The notes: a model not told the origin generated them from the letters alone. 8,691 nucleotides of DNA from Kordiimonadaceae bacterium (GCA_014238195.1 JABABO010000048.1:1-8691); one strand, 5' to 3'; shown: positions 1 through 6,615, counted from the first letter of the stretch. Numbers and translations are program-made.

Positions 1-608
1 CAAGCGGTGATGACACCATATTTGGCACGTCAAATGATGATACCTATGACGGCGGTGCGGGTAATGATTATATCCACGGCAAGAAGGGCGATGATCTGAT
101 TGATGGTGGTGATGGTAATGACAGCATCATTGGCGGTAACGGTCGTGACACCTTGAACGGCGGCGCTGATAATGATTATATCAATGGTAAGGCCAGCCAT
201 GACCTGATCGACGGCGGCAACGGCGATGATGATGTTCGCGGTGCTAACGGGCATGACACCCTAAGCGGCGGTGATGGCAACGACACCCTAAGCGGCGGTG
301 CGGGCAATGACCAAATATCTGGCGGAGGCGGCGATGATCATCTAACGGGTGACGGCGGCGCGGATGTCTTTGTATTCGCCGCAGGCTCTGGCAATGACAC
401 AATCACAGACTTTAATGTCCGCGAAGGGGATGTCATTGACTTATCCGCAACATCACCAGGCTTTGGCAATATTGACCAGCTGGCAGACAGTGCGGTTGAT
501 ACGGCTGATGGCCTGCTGATTGATTTGGGCGGCAGCAACAGCGTAACCCTGACAGGCATATCAGTGGCCGACCTGCTGAACGCACCTGAGAGCAGCTTTG
601 TCTTTTAA
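1..608 (+). CDS. RTX (hemolysin-type calcium-binding) protein, C-terminal part; 5' end outside window
   Basis: The reading frame is open from base 3 to a TAA at 606-608, with no start inside the window, so this is the C-terminal ~201 residues of a longer protein. It shows about a dozen tandem glycine/aspartate nonapeptides of the GGxGxDxLx type (for example GGAGNDYIH, GGDGNDTLS, GGAGNDQIS), the calcium-binding parallel beta-roll of RTX proteins. After them comes a DVFVFAAGSGNDTITDF segment, then DVIDLSA, a DGLLIDLGGSNSVTLTG strand pair and a terminal SSFVF. This tail resembles the C-terminal domain of serralysin (M10) proteins and other type I secretion substrates, whose uncleaved secretion signal lies at the extreme C-terminus. 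By family knowledge it is exported by an ABC/MFP/TolC-type system and folds outside the cell on binding calcium. The effector domain lies outside the window, so protease, lipase, adhesin or S-layer roles cannot be told apart. No secretion genes are visible nearby. Confidence 0.93.
   Translation, partial: SGDDTIFGTSNDDTYDGGAGNDYIHGKKGDDLIDGGDGNDSIIGGNGRDTLNGGADNDYINGKASHDLIDGGNGDDDVRGANGHDTLSGGDGNDTLSGGAGNDQISGGGGDDHLTGDGGADVFVFAAGSGNDTITDFNVREGDVIDLSATSPGFGNIDQLADSAVDTADGLLIDLGGSNSVTLTGISVADLLNAPESSFVF
51..266 (+). repeat. Two tandem 108-bp (4 x 9 residue) units in the RTX coding region
   Basis: Bases 51-158 and 159-266 encode two 36-residue blocks that align without gaps. They share the pattern GGA-NDYI-GK---DLIDGG-G-D---G-NG-DTL, starting GGAGNDYIHGK in the first block and GGADNDYINGK in the second. 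The repeat period is therefore four nonapeptides, which suggests duplication of a whole block. Downstream, a 19-base stretch starting gacaccctaagcggcggt is repeated 27 bases apart (255-273 and 282-300), a younger single-nonapeptide duplication. Confidence 0.85.
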
Positions 609-635
609 TTGATAAAGCTGATAAGCAACAAATTT

Positions 636-699
636 AACCCCTAGTGATGTGATAGGTTTTACACCACTAGGGTTAGGGGCTAAGGAAAGGTTAGTGGTG
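636..699. terminator. Overlapping inverted repeats between convergent genes; possible weak bidirectional terminator
   Basis: ccctagtg (639-646) pairs with cactaggg (665-672), and a further gtg/cac (649-651 with 662-664) extends the stem across a two-base bulge. The same central block, caccacta (662-669), can instead pair with tagtggtg (692-699). The two hairpins exclude each other. The block sits 30 to 90 bases past the RTX stop and 47 bases past the hisE stop, where a convergent terminator is expected. No strong T-run follows on the plus strand; on the minus strand the first hairpin is followed by a moderately T-rich stretch (gttaaatttgtt). The rest of the gap (609-635 and 700-745) shows nothing I recognise. 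Confidence 0.4.
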
Positions 700-745
700 C
701 TCCTGAATTCATATTTTTGTACCGCTTGTGGGTAAGCAGACTTTG

Positions 746-1144
746 CTATTTGTTTTTTCTTGCTGCTTTTTCAACAAGCCCTGACAAGCCTTCACGGTGG
801 GCGAGTTCTGCTTTCACGTCTGACAGGGATAAACCACGGCTTTGCAGTAAAATCATCAAATGAAACAAAAGATCAGCGGATTCTGATACAATTTCCTCTG
901 CTGTACCACTTGATGCGGCTATCGCCACTTCAACGGCTTCCTCCCCGACTTTTTGGGCGATTTTTTTCGGGCCTTTCGCATATAGTCGTGCCACATAACT
1001 TACTTCTGGACTGCTATCAAAACGGCCTGCTAGCAGTGTTTCCAGCTTTTCCAACACGAGCCAATCTGCATTTGGCCAATCGATATTAGGGCTATCGTTA
1101 TTTGATTTAGATGGTGATGTTTCTGTCATGTCCCTGCCTGTCAT
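746..1144 (-). CDS. hisE: Phosphoribosyl-ATP pyrophosphohydrolase (HisE)
   Basis: HisE hydrolyses phosphoribosyl-ATP to phosphoribosyl-AMP and pyrophosphate, the second step of histidine synthesis, in the cytoplasm. The 132-residue product has the family core: GPKKIAQKVGEEAVE (residues 58-72), whose acidic residues bind magnesium in the all-alpha NTP pyrophosphohydrolase fold, then ESADLLFHL (88-96) and a C-terminal AHREGLSGLVEKAARK. It is a stand-alone HisE with no HisI domain. HisE proteins are usually about 105-110 residues; the excess here is a hydrophilic, probably disordered N-terminus of about 25 residues (MTGRDMTETSPSKSNNDSPN). The start at 1144 is favoured because its ATG overlaps the hisF TGA as ATGA and GGGAG lies 8 bases upstream. 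The next in-frame ATG (1129) has its purine run too close. Last gene of the his block, so it depends on upstream transcription or translational coupling to hisF. Confidence 0.95.
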   Translation of the reverse strand: MTGRDMTETSPSKSNNDSPNIDWPNADWLVLEKLETLLAGRFDSSPEVSYVARLYAKGPKKIAQKVGEEAVEVAIAASSGTAEEIVSESADLLFHLMILLQSRGLSLSDVKAELAHREGLSGLVEKAARKNK

Positions 1145-1908
1145 GTTAGTGTCTCCCGCATGGGAATACCATGCGCTGCCATATGGCGTTTTGCTTCACG
1201 GATTGTGTGATCGCCAAAATGAAAAATACTTGCCGCTAATACAGCGCTTGCCCCGCCTTTTTTAATGCCATCCACCAAATGATCCAGCGTGCCGACACCG
1301 CCGCTTGCAATAACAGGCACACTCACGCGGACGGTGATTTGCCGTGTTAAATCCAGATCAAAGCCATCGCGGGTACCATCACGGTCCATACTGGTTAGCA
1401 GAATTTCACCCGCCCCAAGGCTGGCGCAGCGCACTGCATAATCCACCGCATCCAACCCCGTTGCCGTGCGACCGCCATGGGTAAACACTTCCCATTTATT
1501 CGCACCCACTTGCTTAGCGTCCACAGCAACAACAATGCACTGGCTACCAAATTTGAGGGCAAGCTCGCTAATTATGGCTGGGTTTTTTACCGCAGCGGTC
1601 ATCAGCGATACTTTATCAGCACCAGCAAGCAAAAGCTTGCGGACATCGTCTGCACTGCCAACACCGCCGCCCACAGTCAGGGGCATAAAGCACTGCTGCG
1701 CAGTACGCCTGACCACATCAAGTAGAATATCACGGCGCTCATAACTGGCGGTTATATCCAAAAATGTTAGCTCATCCGCGCCTGCTGCATCATACAGACG
1801 CGCTTGTTCAACGGGGTCCCCCGCGTCTATAAGGTCTGTGAAATTCACACCTTTTACAACACGGCCATCCTTGACATCAAGGCATGGTATAATGCGGGCC
1901 TTTAACAT
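1141..1908 (-). CDS. hisF: Imidazole glycerol phosphate synthase cyclase subunit (HisF)
   Basis: HisF is the (beta/alpha)8-barrel subunit of IGP synthase. It uses ammonia channelled from HisH to convert PRFAR into imidazole glycerol phosphate and AICAR, the branch to purine synthesis. At 255 residues it is full length. Both catalytic aspartates are visible: Asp11 in ARIIPCLDVKDGRVVKG and Asp130 in IVVAVDAK. Phosphate-binding glycine loops appear at residues 80-83 (GGGV) and 201-204 (ASGG), and the LLTSMDRDGT motif at 170-179. The two-fold half-barrel pattern typical of HisA and HisF is clear. The ATG at 1908 overlaps the end of hisA by 7 bases (ATGTTAA) and is preceded by AGGGGG about 6 bases upstream, a strong ribosome binding site. 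Its partner hisH is two genes upstream, so both IGP synthase subunits are made from one transcript. Confidence 0.98.
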   Translation of the reverse strand: MLKARIIPCLDVKDGRVVKGVNFTDLIDAGDPVEQARLYDAAGADELTFLDITASYERRDILLDVVRRTAQQCFMPLTVGGGVGSADDVRKLLLAGADKVSLMTAAVKNPAIISELALKFGSQCIVVAVDAKQVGANKWEVFTHGGRTATGLDAVDYAVRCASLGAGEILLTSMDRDGTRDGFDLDLTRQITVRVSVPVIASGGVGTLDHLVDGIKKGGASAVLAASIFHFGDHTIREAKRHMAAHGIPMRETLT

Positions 1909-2651
1909 GATGGCCCCCTGTTTGGCTGGGTACCCTGAGCGGTTTTCAGCGCGGCGTTTAAATCCATACCGCCGTCATAAATCGCCCGGCCCGTGACAAC
2001 ACCTTCAATATTACCTGCCTGCACACAGGCATGAATATCATCCAAATCCCTCACGCCGCCTGAAGCAATCACAGGAATATTCACCGCTGCGGCAAGTTCG
2101 CTGCTGGCGGCTGCGTTCACACCGCTTAGCGTGCCATCGCGGTCGATGTCCGTGTGAATGATGGCTGCGACGCCTGCATCCTCAAACATGGAAGCAAGGT
2201 CAATGACACCCAGTTCGCTGGCCTCTGCCCATCCTTCAACAGCGACTTTACCGCCCAAAGCATCAATACCCACGGCGATTTTACCTGGAAATAATTTACA
2301 AGCCTGACGCACAAGATCAGGATTTTTGACAGCCAGCGTTCCCAAAATCAAGCGGCTAATACCAGCGCTTAACCATGCGTCCATCGTTTGAATGTCGCGG
2401 ATACCCCCGCCAAGCTGCACTGGGACATTCACCGCACGCAAAATTGCCTCAACCGCTTTTACATTGACAGGACTGCCTGCAAAAGCCCCATTTAAATCTA
2501 CCAAGTGCAGCCACTGGCAACCCGCATCCACAAAGCTTTTGGCTTGCGCGGCGGGGTCATCACTAAACACAGTTGCTGCGCCCATATCGCCTTTGTAAAG
2601 GCGGACACAGTTACCATCTTTTAGATCAATCGCTGGGTAAAGGGTTATCAT
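1902..2651 (-). CDS. hisA: ProFAR isomerase, phosphoribosylformimino-AICAR ribotide isomerase (HisA)
   Basis: HisA catalyses the Amadori rearrangement of ProFAR to PRFAR, the substrate of the HisH-HisF complex encoded on either side. From the ATG at 2651 the protein has 249 residues, normal for the family. Visible motifs are YPAIDLKDGNCVRLYKGD, with the catalytic Asp9, AVGIDA with Asp130, the phosphate loops QLGGGIRD (79-86) and IASGGVRD (195-202), and IHTDIDRDGT (165-174). An in-frame GTG at 2660 would add three residues (M-A-T) but lacks a ribosome binding site. The ATG at 2651 overlaps the hisH stop as ATGA, as hisE does with hisF, and has GGTGG five bases upstream, so I prefer it. The C-terminal TQPNRGPSC is likely a non-conserved tail; its last bases contain the hisF ribosome binding site. 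Confidence 0.97.
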   Translation of the reverse strand: MITLYPAIDLKDGNCVRLYKGDMGAATVFSDDPAAQAKSFVDAGCQWLHLVDLNGAFAGSPVNVKAVEAILRAVNVPVQLGGGIRDIQTMDAWLSAGISRLILGTLAVKNPDLVRQACKLFPGKIAVGIDALGGKVAVEGWAEASELGVIDLASMFEDAGVAAIIHTDIDRDGTLSGVNAAASSELAAAVNIPVIASGGVRDLDDIHACVQAGNIEGVVTGRAIYDGGMDLNAALKTAQGTQPNRGPSC

Positions 2652-3304
2652 GGTTGCCACCGTAAAAAGCTTTCAAGAAATTTCAAACCAACGCTTTGGC
2701 TTTTCTCAGGATGAAATTGTGTGCCAATAATGTTGTCTTGACCAACAATGGCTGTAATGTCCGTCCCATAGTGTGTTGACCCTAACAATGCGCCTGTATC
2801 ACGAACCTGCATGTGATAGCTATGCACAAAATAGGCGTGGTCTCCAGCCGCTAAGCATTGTGTCACAGGATGCGCTGCACCGTTATCACTTAGGGTTATT
2901 TCATTCCAGCCCATGTGCGGAATTTTGAATGATTTATCAGAAGGTTTTATGGCTTGAATATCGCCGTCAATCCAACCAAAACCAGCGTGACTGCCATGCT
3001 CATAACTTGTTTTAGCCATCAACTGCATGCCAACACATATCCCCAGAAAAGGGCGTTGTTTAATATGGACATGGCTGTGTACCGCGTCTTCCATACCCTC
3101 AATCGCCACCAGTCCATTTCGGCAAGCACCAAAAGCCCCAACACCAGGCAGTAAAATACGGTCAGCCTTTATTATGTCACTGGGCTTGTTGGTCACAAGA
3201 ATGCGCCTTGCTAGCGCACTATCAGTGGCAGCGCGGTCTAACGCCTTGGCGGCAGAGCGTAAATTGCCTGAGCCATAATCAATAACCACAACAGTTTCAG
3301 CCAT
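2648..3304 (-). CDS. hisH: Imidazole glycerol phosphate synthase glutaminase subunit (HisH)
   Basis: HisH is the class I glutamine amidotransferase subunit of IGP synthase. It hydrolyses glutamine and passes ammonia through the HisF barrel. From the ATG at 3304 the protein has 218 residues. The triad is intact: nucleophile Cys90 in FLGICVGMQL, then His198 and Glu200 in GTQFHPEKSQ. The oxyanion-strand region is LLPGVGAFGA (51-60), and PHMGWNEI (129-136) is also typical of the family. A TTG at 3313 would add M-F-N, but the AAGGA ribosome binding site (3314-3318) abuts that codon, whereas it lies nine bases from the ATG at 3304. The stop overlaps hisA by four bases. A hairpin lies just ahead of its ribosome binding site (see 3320-3350). 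Confidence 0.97.
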   Translation of the reverse strand: MAETVVVIDYGSGNLRSAAKALDRAATDSALARRILVTNKPSDIIKADRILLPGVGAFGACRNGLVAIEGMEDAVHSHVHIKQRPFLGICVGMQLMAKTSYEHGSHAGFGWIDGDIQAIKPSDKSFKIPHMGWNEITLSDNGAAHPVTQCLAAGDHAYFVHSYHMQVRDTGALLGSTHYGTDITAIVGQDNIIGTQFHPEKSQSVGLKFLESFLRWQP

Positions 3305-3319
3305 GTTGAACAATCCTTG

Positions 3320-3350
3320 CGCTAGGTATGTTAAAAGCCTTAACCTAGCG
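3320..3350 (-). promoter_or_regulatory. Intercistronic hairpin between hisB and hisH
   Basis: cgctagg (3320-3326) is fully complementary to cctagcg (3344-3350). Above a four-base bulge (3327-3330), ttaa (3331-3334) pairs with ttaa (3340-3343), leaving a five-base loop. In the minus-strand transcript the stem contains the hisB stop codon, and its 3' side ends next to the AAGGA of hisH. No T-run follows, so it is not an ordinary terminator. It could protect the hisB message from 3' decay, mark a processing site or tune hisH translation; this role is inference. Confidence 0.5.
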
Positions 3351-3930
3351 TTCCTTTGGTGGATGGGACAACCCCAGCCAAACGACTGTCCACAGTTGCT
3401 GCACCGCGTAGCGCACGGGCGAGTGCCTTGTAAGCACTTTCAATAATATGATGGCTGTTGCGACCATAAATATTTTCCACATGCAAGGTAAGGCCTGCTG
3501 CAAACGCAAAGGCGCGAAAAAATTCTTCAAACAGTTCGGTATCCATACTGCCGATTTTCTCGGTCGGAAAAGTCACATTCCACACTAAAAAGGGCCGACC
3601 ACTGATGTCAATGGCGGCGCGTGTCAATGTTTCATCCATAGGAATATAAGCATGAGCATACCGCGTAATGCCCTTCAAATCCCCCAAAGCTTGCTTGAAT
3701 GCCGCGCCCAGTGCAATACCACAGTCTTCTGTCGTGTGGTGACCATCAATATGCAAATCGCCGTTACAGCGCAGTGTGATATCCATTAAGCTATGACGAG
3801 AAAGCTGCTCTAGCATATGATCCAAAAAACCTATACCCGTTTTCACATCATAAGCGCCACTGCCATCAATATTGATGTCGGCGTTAATGTCAGTTTCATT
3901 GGTTTTGCGAACAACGCTTGCTTTACGCAT
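3340..3930 (-). CDS. hisB: Imidazoleglycerol-phosphate dehydratase (HisB, monofunctional)
   Basis: HisB dehydrates imidazole glycerol phosphate to imidazole acetol phosphate, the step after HisH-HisF, using a dinuclear manganese centre. The 196-residue protein is the dehydratase domain alone, without the histidinol-phosphate phosphatase domain fused in enteric bacteria. It shows the duplicated half-domain fold through its metal-binding motifs: GIGFLDHMLEQLSRHS (32-47), DGHHTTEDCGIALG (62-75), and GRNSHHIIESAYKALARALR (156-175). The start at 3930 has GGAG eight bases upstream. This is the first gene of the his block and faces hslV across a 229-base control region. The 35-base gap to hisH is the only non-overlapping junction in the block. 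Some relatives, such as rhizobia, carry a small extra gene in this gap; here there is none. Confidence 0.97.
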   Translation of the reverse strand: MRKASVVRKTNETDINADINIDGSGAYDVKTGIGFLDHMLEQLSRHSLMDITLRCNGDLHIDGHHTTEDCGIALGAAFKQALGDLKGITRYAHAYIPMDETLTRAAIDISGRPFLVWNVTFPTEKIGSMDTELFEEFFRAFAFAAGLTLHVENIYGRNSHHIIESAYKALARALRGAATVDSRLAGVVPSTKGTLG

Positions 3931-4159
3931 TGGCTACACTCCACTAAATTTAGCGAAAATCACTATTTCTCGCCTAAAAACAGCGTTTCAATAGCATTCT
4001 TAAGGCTTGTGTACCAGACTAGACTTGTCTGTTAGACTAAAAAACGACATGCTCGTATGATTATTGAGACTGTGAACCTTGCAGCGAGCAACTATATTGC
4101 ATATATGCAAGCATCAAAGTGAATTTAAGTAGAACCCAGTTTTTCAGTAGGATCAACGA
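3931..4159. promoter_or_regulatory. Divergent control region between hisB and hslV
   Basis: This 229-base region must hold start signals for both operons. For hisB (minus strand) the best candidate is TTGAAA (3991-3986) with AATAGT (3967-3962) 18 bases away, a weak -10. In the middle there is an AGACT-rich patch: AGACT at 4016-4020, 4021-4025 and 4034-4038, and CAGAC (4015-4019) facing GTCTG (4027-4031), which could be an operator. I see no histidine-rich leader peptide or attenuator ahead of hisB. Confidence 0.4.
4078..4106 (+). promoter_or_regulatory. Candidate heat-shock (sigma-32 type) promoter for hslVU
   Basis: CTTGCA (4078-4083) is followed after 16 bases by CATATAT (4100-4106), preceded by G. 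This resembles the alphaproteobacterial RpoH pattern of a CTTG-containing -35 and a CCTATAT/CCATAT-like -10. The predicted start would leave a leader of roughly 45 bases before the hslV ATG. HslVU is a heat-shock protease in well-studied bacteria, which supports the reading. A sigma-70-like interpretation (TTGCAG, 17 bases, TATATG) covers nearly the same bases and cannot be excluded. Confidence 0.4.
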
Positions 4160-4720
4160 ATGACCCAGTTTAATGATAAGCTGCCGGCATGGCATGCGAC
4201 AACGATTTGTAGTGTGCGCAAAAATGGCAAGGTGGTGATAGCAGGCGATGGTCAAGTCAGCGTCGGTGACACTGTGATGAAAGCCAATGCCCGGAAAGTG
4301 CGGCATTTGGCGGGTGGTAGTGTGATCGCGGGGTTTGCAGGGGCTACTGCTGATGCTTTTACGTTGTTTGAACGCTTAGAAGCAAAACTTGAGCGCTATC
4401 CAGGCCAGCTTGCTCGCGCCTCTGTTGAGCTTGCCAAAGACTGGCGCACCGATAAATATTTACGCCAATTGCAAGCGATGATGATTGTTGTCGATAAAAC
4501 AACCAGCTTGGTCGTCACAGGTAACGGCGATGTGTTGGAGCCAGAACACGGCGTTGTCGCCATTGGTTCGGGTGGTAATTATGCCCTAGCAGCAGCGCGT
4601 GCGCTGTATGACCAAGACCTAAGCGCCGAAGATGTCGCCCGTAAAGCCATGGCAATCGCGGCTGATATCTGTGTATACACCAATGCCAATATTATTTTTG
4701 AAAGCCTTGACGAAGACTGA
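4160..4720 (+). CDS. hslV: ATP-dependent protease subunit HslV (ClpQ), with N-terminal propeptide
   Basis: HslV is the peptidase of the HslVU (ClpYQ) protease, a two-ring dodecamer of the proteasome beta-subunit family that degrades misfolded and regulatory proteins in the cytoplasm. The 186-residue product has the Ntn-hydrolase start TTICSVRKNGKVVIAGDGQ (14-32), TVMKANARKVR (38-48), GFAGATADAFTLFERLEAKLE, ELAKDWRTDKYLRQL and AIGSGGNYALAAARAL. The nucleophile should be Thr14, so the 13 residues before it (MTQFNDKLPAWHA) form a propeptide that must be cut; in E. coli only the Met is removed. Similar short extensions are known in alphaproteobacteria. The ATG at 4160 has AGGA seven bases upstream, and no better start exists next to the threonine. 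hslU follows after 43 bases on the same strand. Confidence 0.97.
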   Translation: MTQFNDKLPAWHATTICSVRKNGKVVIAGDGQVSVGDTVMKANARKVRHLAGGSVIAGFAGATADAFTLFERLEAKLERYPGQLARASVELAKDWRTDKYLRQLQAMMIVVDKTTSLVVTGNGDVLEPEHGVVAIGSGGNYALAAARALYDQDLSAEDVARKAMAIAADICVYTNANIIFESLDED

Positions 4721-4763
4721 GCGCCTTCACATCCCTTGAATTTTATAATCGGAGCCATCCATC

Positions 4764-6080
4764 ATGAGTAGTTTTTCCCCGCGCGAAACCGTGTCTGAGC
4801 TTGACCGTTTTATCATCGGACAAAAAGATGCCAAGCGCGCTGTTGCTGTTGCGCTTAGAAATCGTTGGCGTCGCCAGCAGCTACCTGATGATCTTGCGGA
4901 AGAAGTCCTGCCGAAAAATATTCTGATGGTCGGGCCAACGGGTGTGGGTAAAACAGAAATTTCCCGCCGTCTTGCCAAGCTTGCCGATGCCCCCTTTATC
5001 AAAGTGGAAGCCACGAAATTCACCGAAGTGGGCTATGTTGGCCGCGACGTAGAACAGATTGTCCGTGACTTGGTGGAAAGCGCCATCACTATGGTCAAGG
5101 AAGGCAACCGCAAAACTGTCGCTGCCAAAGCCGAGCTTAGCGCTGAAGAGCGTGTCATAGATGCCTTGTGCGGGGCCGACGCAGGGGATGCGACACGGCA
5201 AAAATTTCGCAAGATGTTACGCGAAGGGGGTTTGTCGGATAAAGAAATAGACCTTGAGGTTAACGACACGGCTAATCCTTTTCCGTCGATGGAAATCCCA
5301 GGGATGCCAGGGGCATCGATGGGTATGATAGATTTGCAAGATATGCTGGGCAAAGCCATGGGCGGGGCTAAACGTACTGTCACAAAAACCATGAAGGTGT
5401 CGGACGCTTATACAGTTTTGATGGCTGAGGAAGCCGATAAGCTGATCGACGAGGAAAGCAGCGTGCGCGATGCGATTGCCCTTGTTGAAAACAACGGTAT
5501 CGTGTTTTTGGATGAAATCGATAAAATTTGTGCACGGACCGATGCCCGCGGCGGTGATGTCAGCCGCGAAGGTGTTCAGCGTGATCTATTGCCGTTGATT
5601 GAAGGCACGGTGGTGTCCACCAAGCATGGCAGTGTTAAAACCGATCATATTTTGTTTATTGCCAGTGGTGCCTTTCACCTTGCCAAACCGTCTGATCTAT
5701 TACCCGAACTGCAGGGTCGTCTGCCTATTCGCGTTGAACTGCGCGACCTAAGCGAAGAAGATTTCCGCCGCATTTTGACCGAACCAGATTATAGCTTAAT
5801 ACGCCAGTATGAGGCCTTGCTGGGAACCGAAGAGGTCACACTGAATTTTACCGAGGATGGCATTGCGGAAATTGCCCGTATTTCCGCCTATTTCAACGAG
5901 AATGTTGAAAATATCGGTGCCCGCCGTTTGCACACTGTGCTTGAAAAAGTCTTGGAAGACATTAGCTTTGAAGCCAGCGATAAAACAGGCATCAGTGTGG
6001 ATATTAACAAAGACTATGTGGTAACCCATATGGGCGACACGGCTGTTGTTGACGGCGACCTTAGCAAGTTTATTTTATAA
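4764..6080 (+). CDS. hslU: ATP-dependent protease ATPase subunit HslU (ClpY)
   Basis: HslU is the hexameric AAA+ unfoldase that feeds substrates into HslV. The 438-residue protein is full length. Landmarks in order: N-terminal FIIGQKDAKRAVAVALRNRW (16-35), Walker A GPTGVGKT (57-64), pore-loop GYVGRD (90-95), the intermediate domain (roughly 110-240) with its methionine- and glycine-rich stretch, Walker B IVFLDEIDKI (246-255), REGVQRDLLPLIEGT (268-282) containing the arginine-finger region, sensor 2 GARRL (386-390), and the C-terminal SKFIL. The extreme C-terminus is the tail that docks into HslV and stimulates it. The ATG at 4764 follows GGAG by nine bases. It shares a transcript with hslV, and its stop is only five bases from the stop of the convergent soxR, leaving no room for a terminator between them. 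Confidence 0.98.
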   Translation: MSSFSPRETVSELDRFIIGQKDAKRAVAVALRNRWRRQQLPDDLAEEVLPKNILMVGPTGVGKTEISRRLAKLADAPFIKVEATKFTEVGYVGRDVEQIVRDLVESAITMVKEGNRKTVAAKAELSAEERVIDALCGADAGDATRQKFRKMLREGGLSDKEIDLEVNDTANPFPSMEIPGMPGASMGMIDLQDMLGKAMGGAKRTVTKTMKVSDAYTVLMAEEADKLIDEESSVRDAIALVENNGIVFLDEIDKICARTDARGGDVSREGVQRDLLPLIEGTVVSTKHGSVKTDHILFIASGAFHLAKPSDLLPELQGRLPIRVELRDLSEEDFRRILTEPDYSLIRQYEALLGTEEVTLNFTEDGIAEIARISAYFNENVENIGARRLHTVLEKVLEDISFEASDKTGISVDINKDYVVTHMGDTAVVDGDLSKFIL

Positions 6081-6085
6081 GTGCT

Positions 6086-6550
6086 TTACTCAGCTTCTTT
6101 TTGCAGCAAGGCAGGGTCCAATAAGACAGGGCCTGGCCCCTCGCTGGCCAATGTGTCATCAGGATTATAAAGTGGGCAGGTCTTCATCGACAAACAGCCA
6201 CAGCCAATACAGCCCGATAAACGTTTTTTCAACAGACTAAGGTGCGCGATCCTCGCCGCCAATTTGTCTTGCCACGCTTTTGAAAGCTTTTCCCAGTCCT
6301 TTTTAGTCGGTGTGCGCTGATCGGGTAGTGTGTCAAACGCTGATTTAATCTCTGCCAGCGAAATCCCCAAGGTCTGAGCGGTTTTAATGATCGAGACACG
6401 GCGAATGACATCAGGGAAATAGCGCCGTTGATTGCCCGTATTGCGCCAGCTGAAAATCAGTCCTTTGTCTTCATAAAAATGCAGTGTCGATACCTTAACA
6501 CCGCACCGCTTAGCGATTTGCCCGACGGTCCATGTTGGAAACTGTGCCAT
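6086..6550 (-). CDS. soxR: Redox-sensitive transcriptional activator SoxR (MerR family, [2Fe-2S])
   Basis: SoxR is a dimeric MerR-family regulator whose [2Fe-2S] cluster is oxidised by redox-cycling compounds, switching on target promoters by untwisting an overlong spacer. The 154-residue product has an N-terminal winged-helix region (TVGQIAKRCGVKVSTLHFYEDKG within residues 8-30, and NQRRYF at 40-45), a dimerisation helix (about 80-112), and the cluster motif CIGCGCLSMKTCPLYNPDD (114-132), with Cys114, Cys117, Cys119 and Cys125 in the C-x2-C-x-C-x5-C spacing diagnostic of SoxR. Its C-terminal tail is short and hydrophilic. The ATG at 6550 is preceded by AAGGACAGGA. A perfect SoxR operator lies 39 bases upstream, placed to drive the divergent genes and probably also to control soxR itself. 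No soxS-like AraC gene is seen, fitting the direct-target mode of SoxR outside enteric bacteria. Confidence 0.96.
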   Translation of the reverse strand: MAQFPTWTVGQIAKRCGVKVSTLHFYEDKGLIFSWRNTGNQRRYFPDVIRRVSIIKTAQTLGISLAEIKSAFDTLPDQRTPTKKDWEKLSKAWQDKLAARIAHLSLLKKRLSGCIGCGCLSMKTCPLYNPDDTLASEGPGPVLLDPALLQKEAE

Positions 6551-6584
6551 TTTCCTGTCCTTTTAGAAAAAATAAAAAAACTGC

Positions 6585-6615
6585 TTTACCTCAAGTTAAC
6601 TTGAGGAATTATAAT
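6585..6615 (+). promoter_or_regulatory. SoxR-activated promoter with 19-base spacer
   Basis: The -35 TTTACC (6585-6590) and the consensus -10 TATAAT (6610-6615) are separated by 19 bases, not the usual 17. This is the signature of MerR-family activated promoters, where the regulator twists DNA to realign the two boxes. The operator fills the spacer. From memory the layout closely resembles the E. coli soxS promoter. It reads toward the 44-codon ORF at 6659 and the VOC gene at 6830. Confidence 0.9.
6589..6606. promoter_or_regulatory. SoxR box (18-bp perfect palindrome)
   Basis: CCTCAAGTTAACTTGAGG is a perfect 18-base palindrome that matches the SoxR operator I know from the enteric soxS promoter. 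It is centred at 6597/6598 in the soxR-small ORF gap. It supports both the identity of soxR and its action on the divergent genes. Confidence 0.95.

Noticed and set aside
760..1089. 109-codon plus-strand frame opposite hisE
   Set aside because: It lies antisense to an unmistakable hisE with all motifs; no ribosome binding site or family features.
2652..2660. GTG start for hisA three codons upstream of the ATG
   Set aside because: No ribosome binding site, whereas the ATG at 2651 overlaps the hisH stop as ATGA like the other junctions.
3305..3313. TTG start for hisH
   Set aside because: The AAGGA directly abuts this codon; spacing fits the ATG at 3304.
3931..4159. Histidine attenuator with a His-rich leader peptide ahead of hisB
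   Set aside because: No run of His codons and no terminator/antiterminator pair seen in the hisB leader direction.
5033..5392. 119-codon minus-strand frame inside hslU
   Set aside because: Shadow of the hslU intermediate domain; composition is that of a reversed coding strand.
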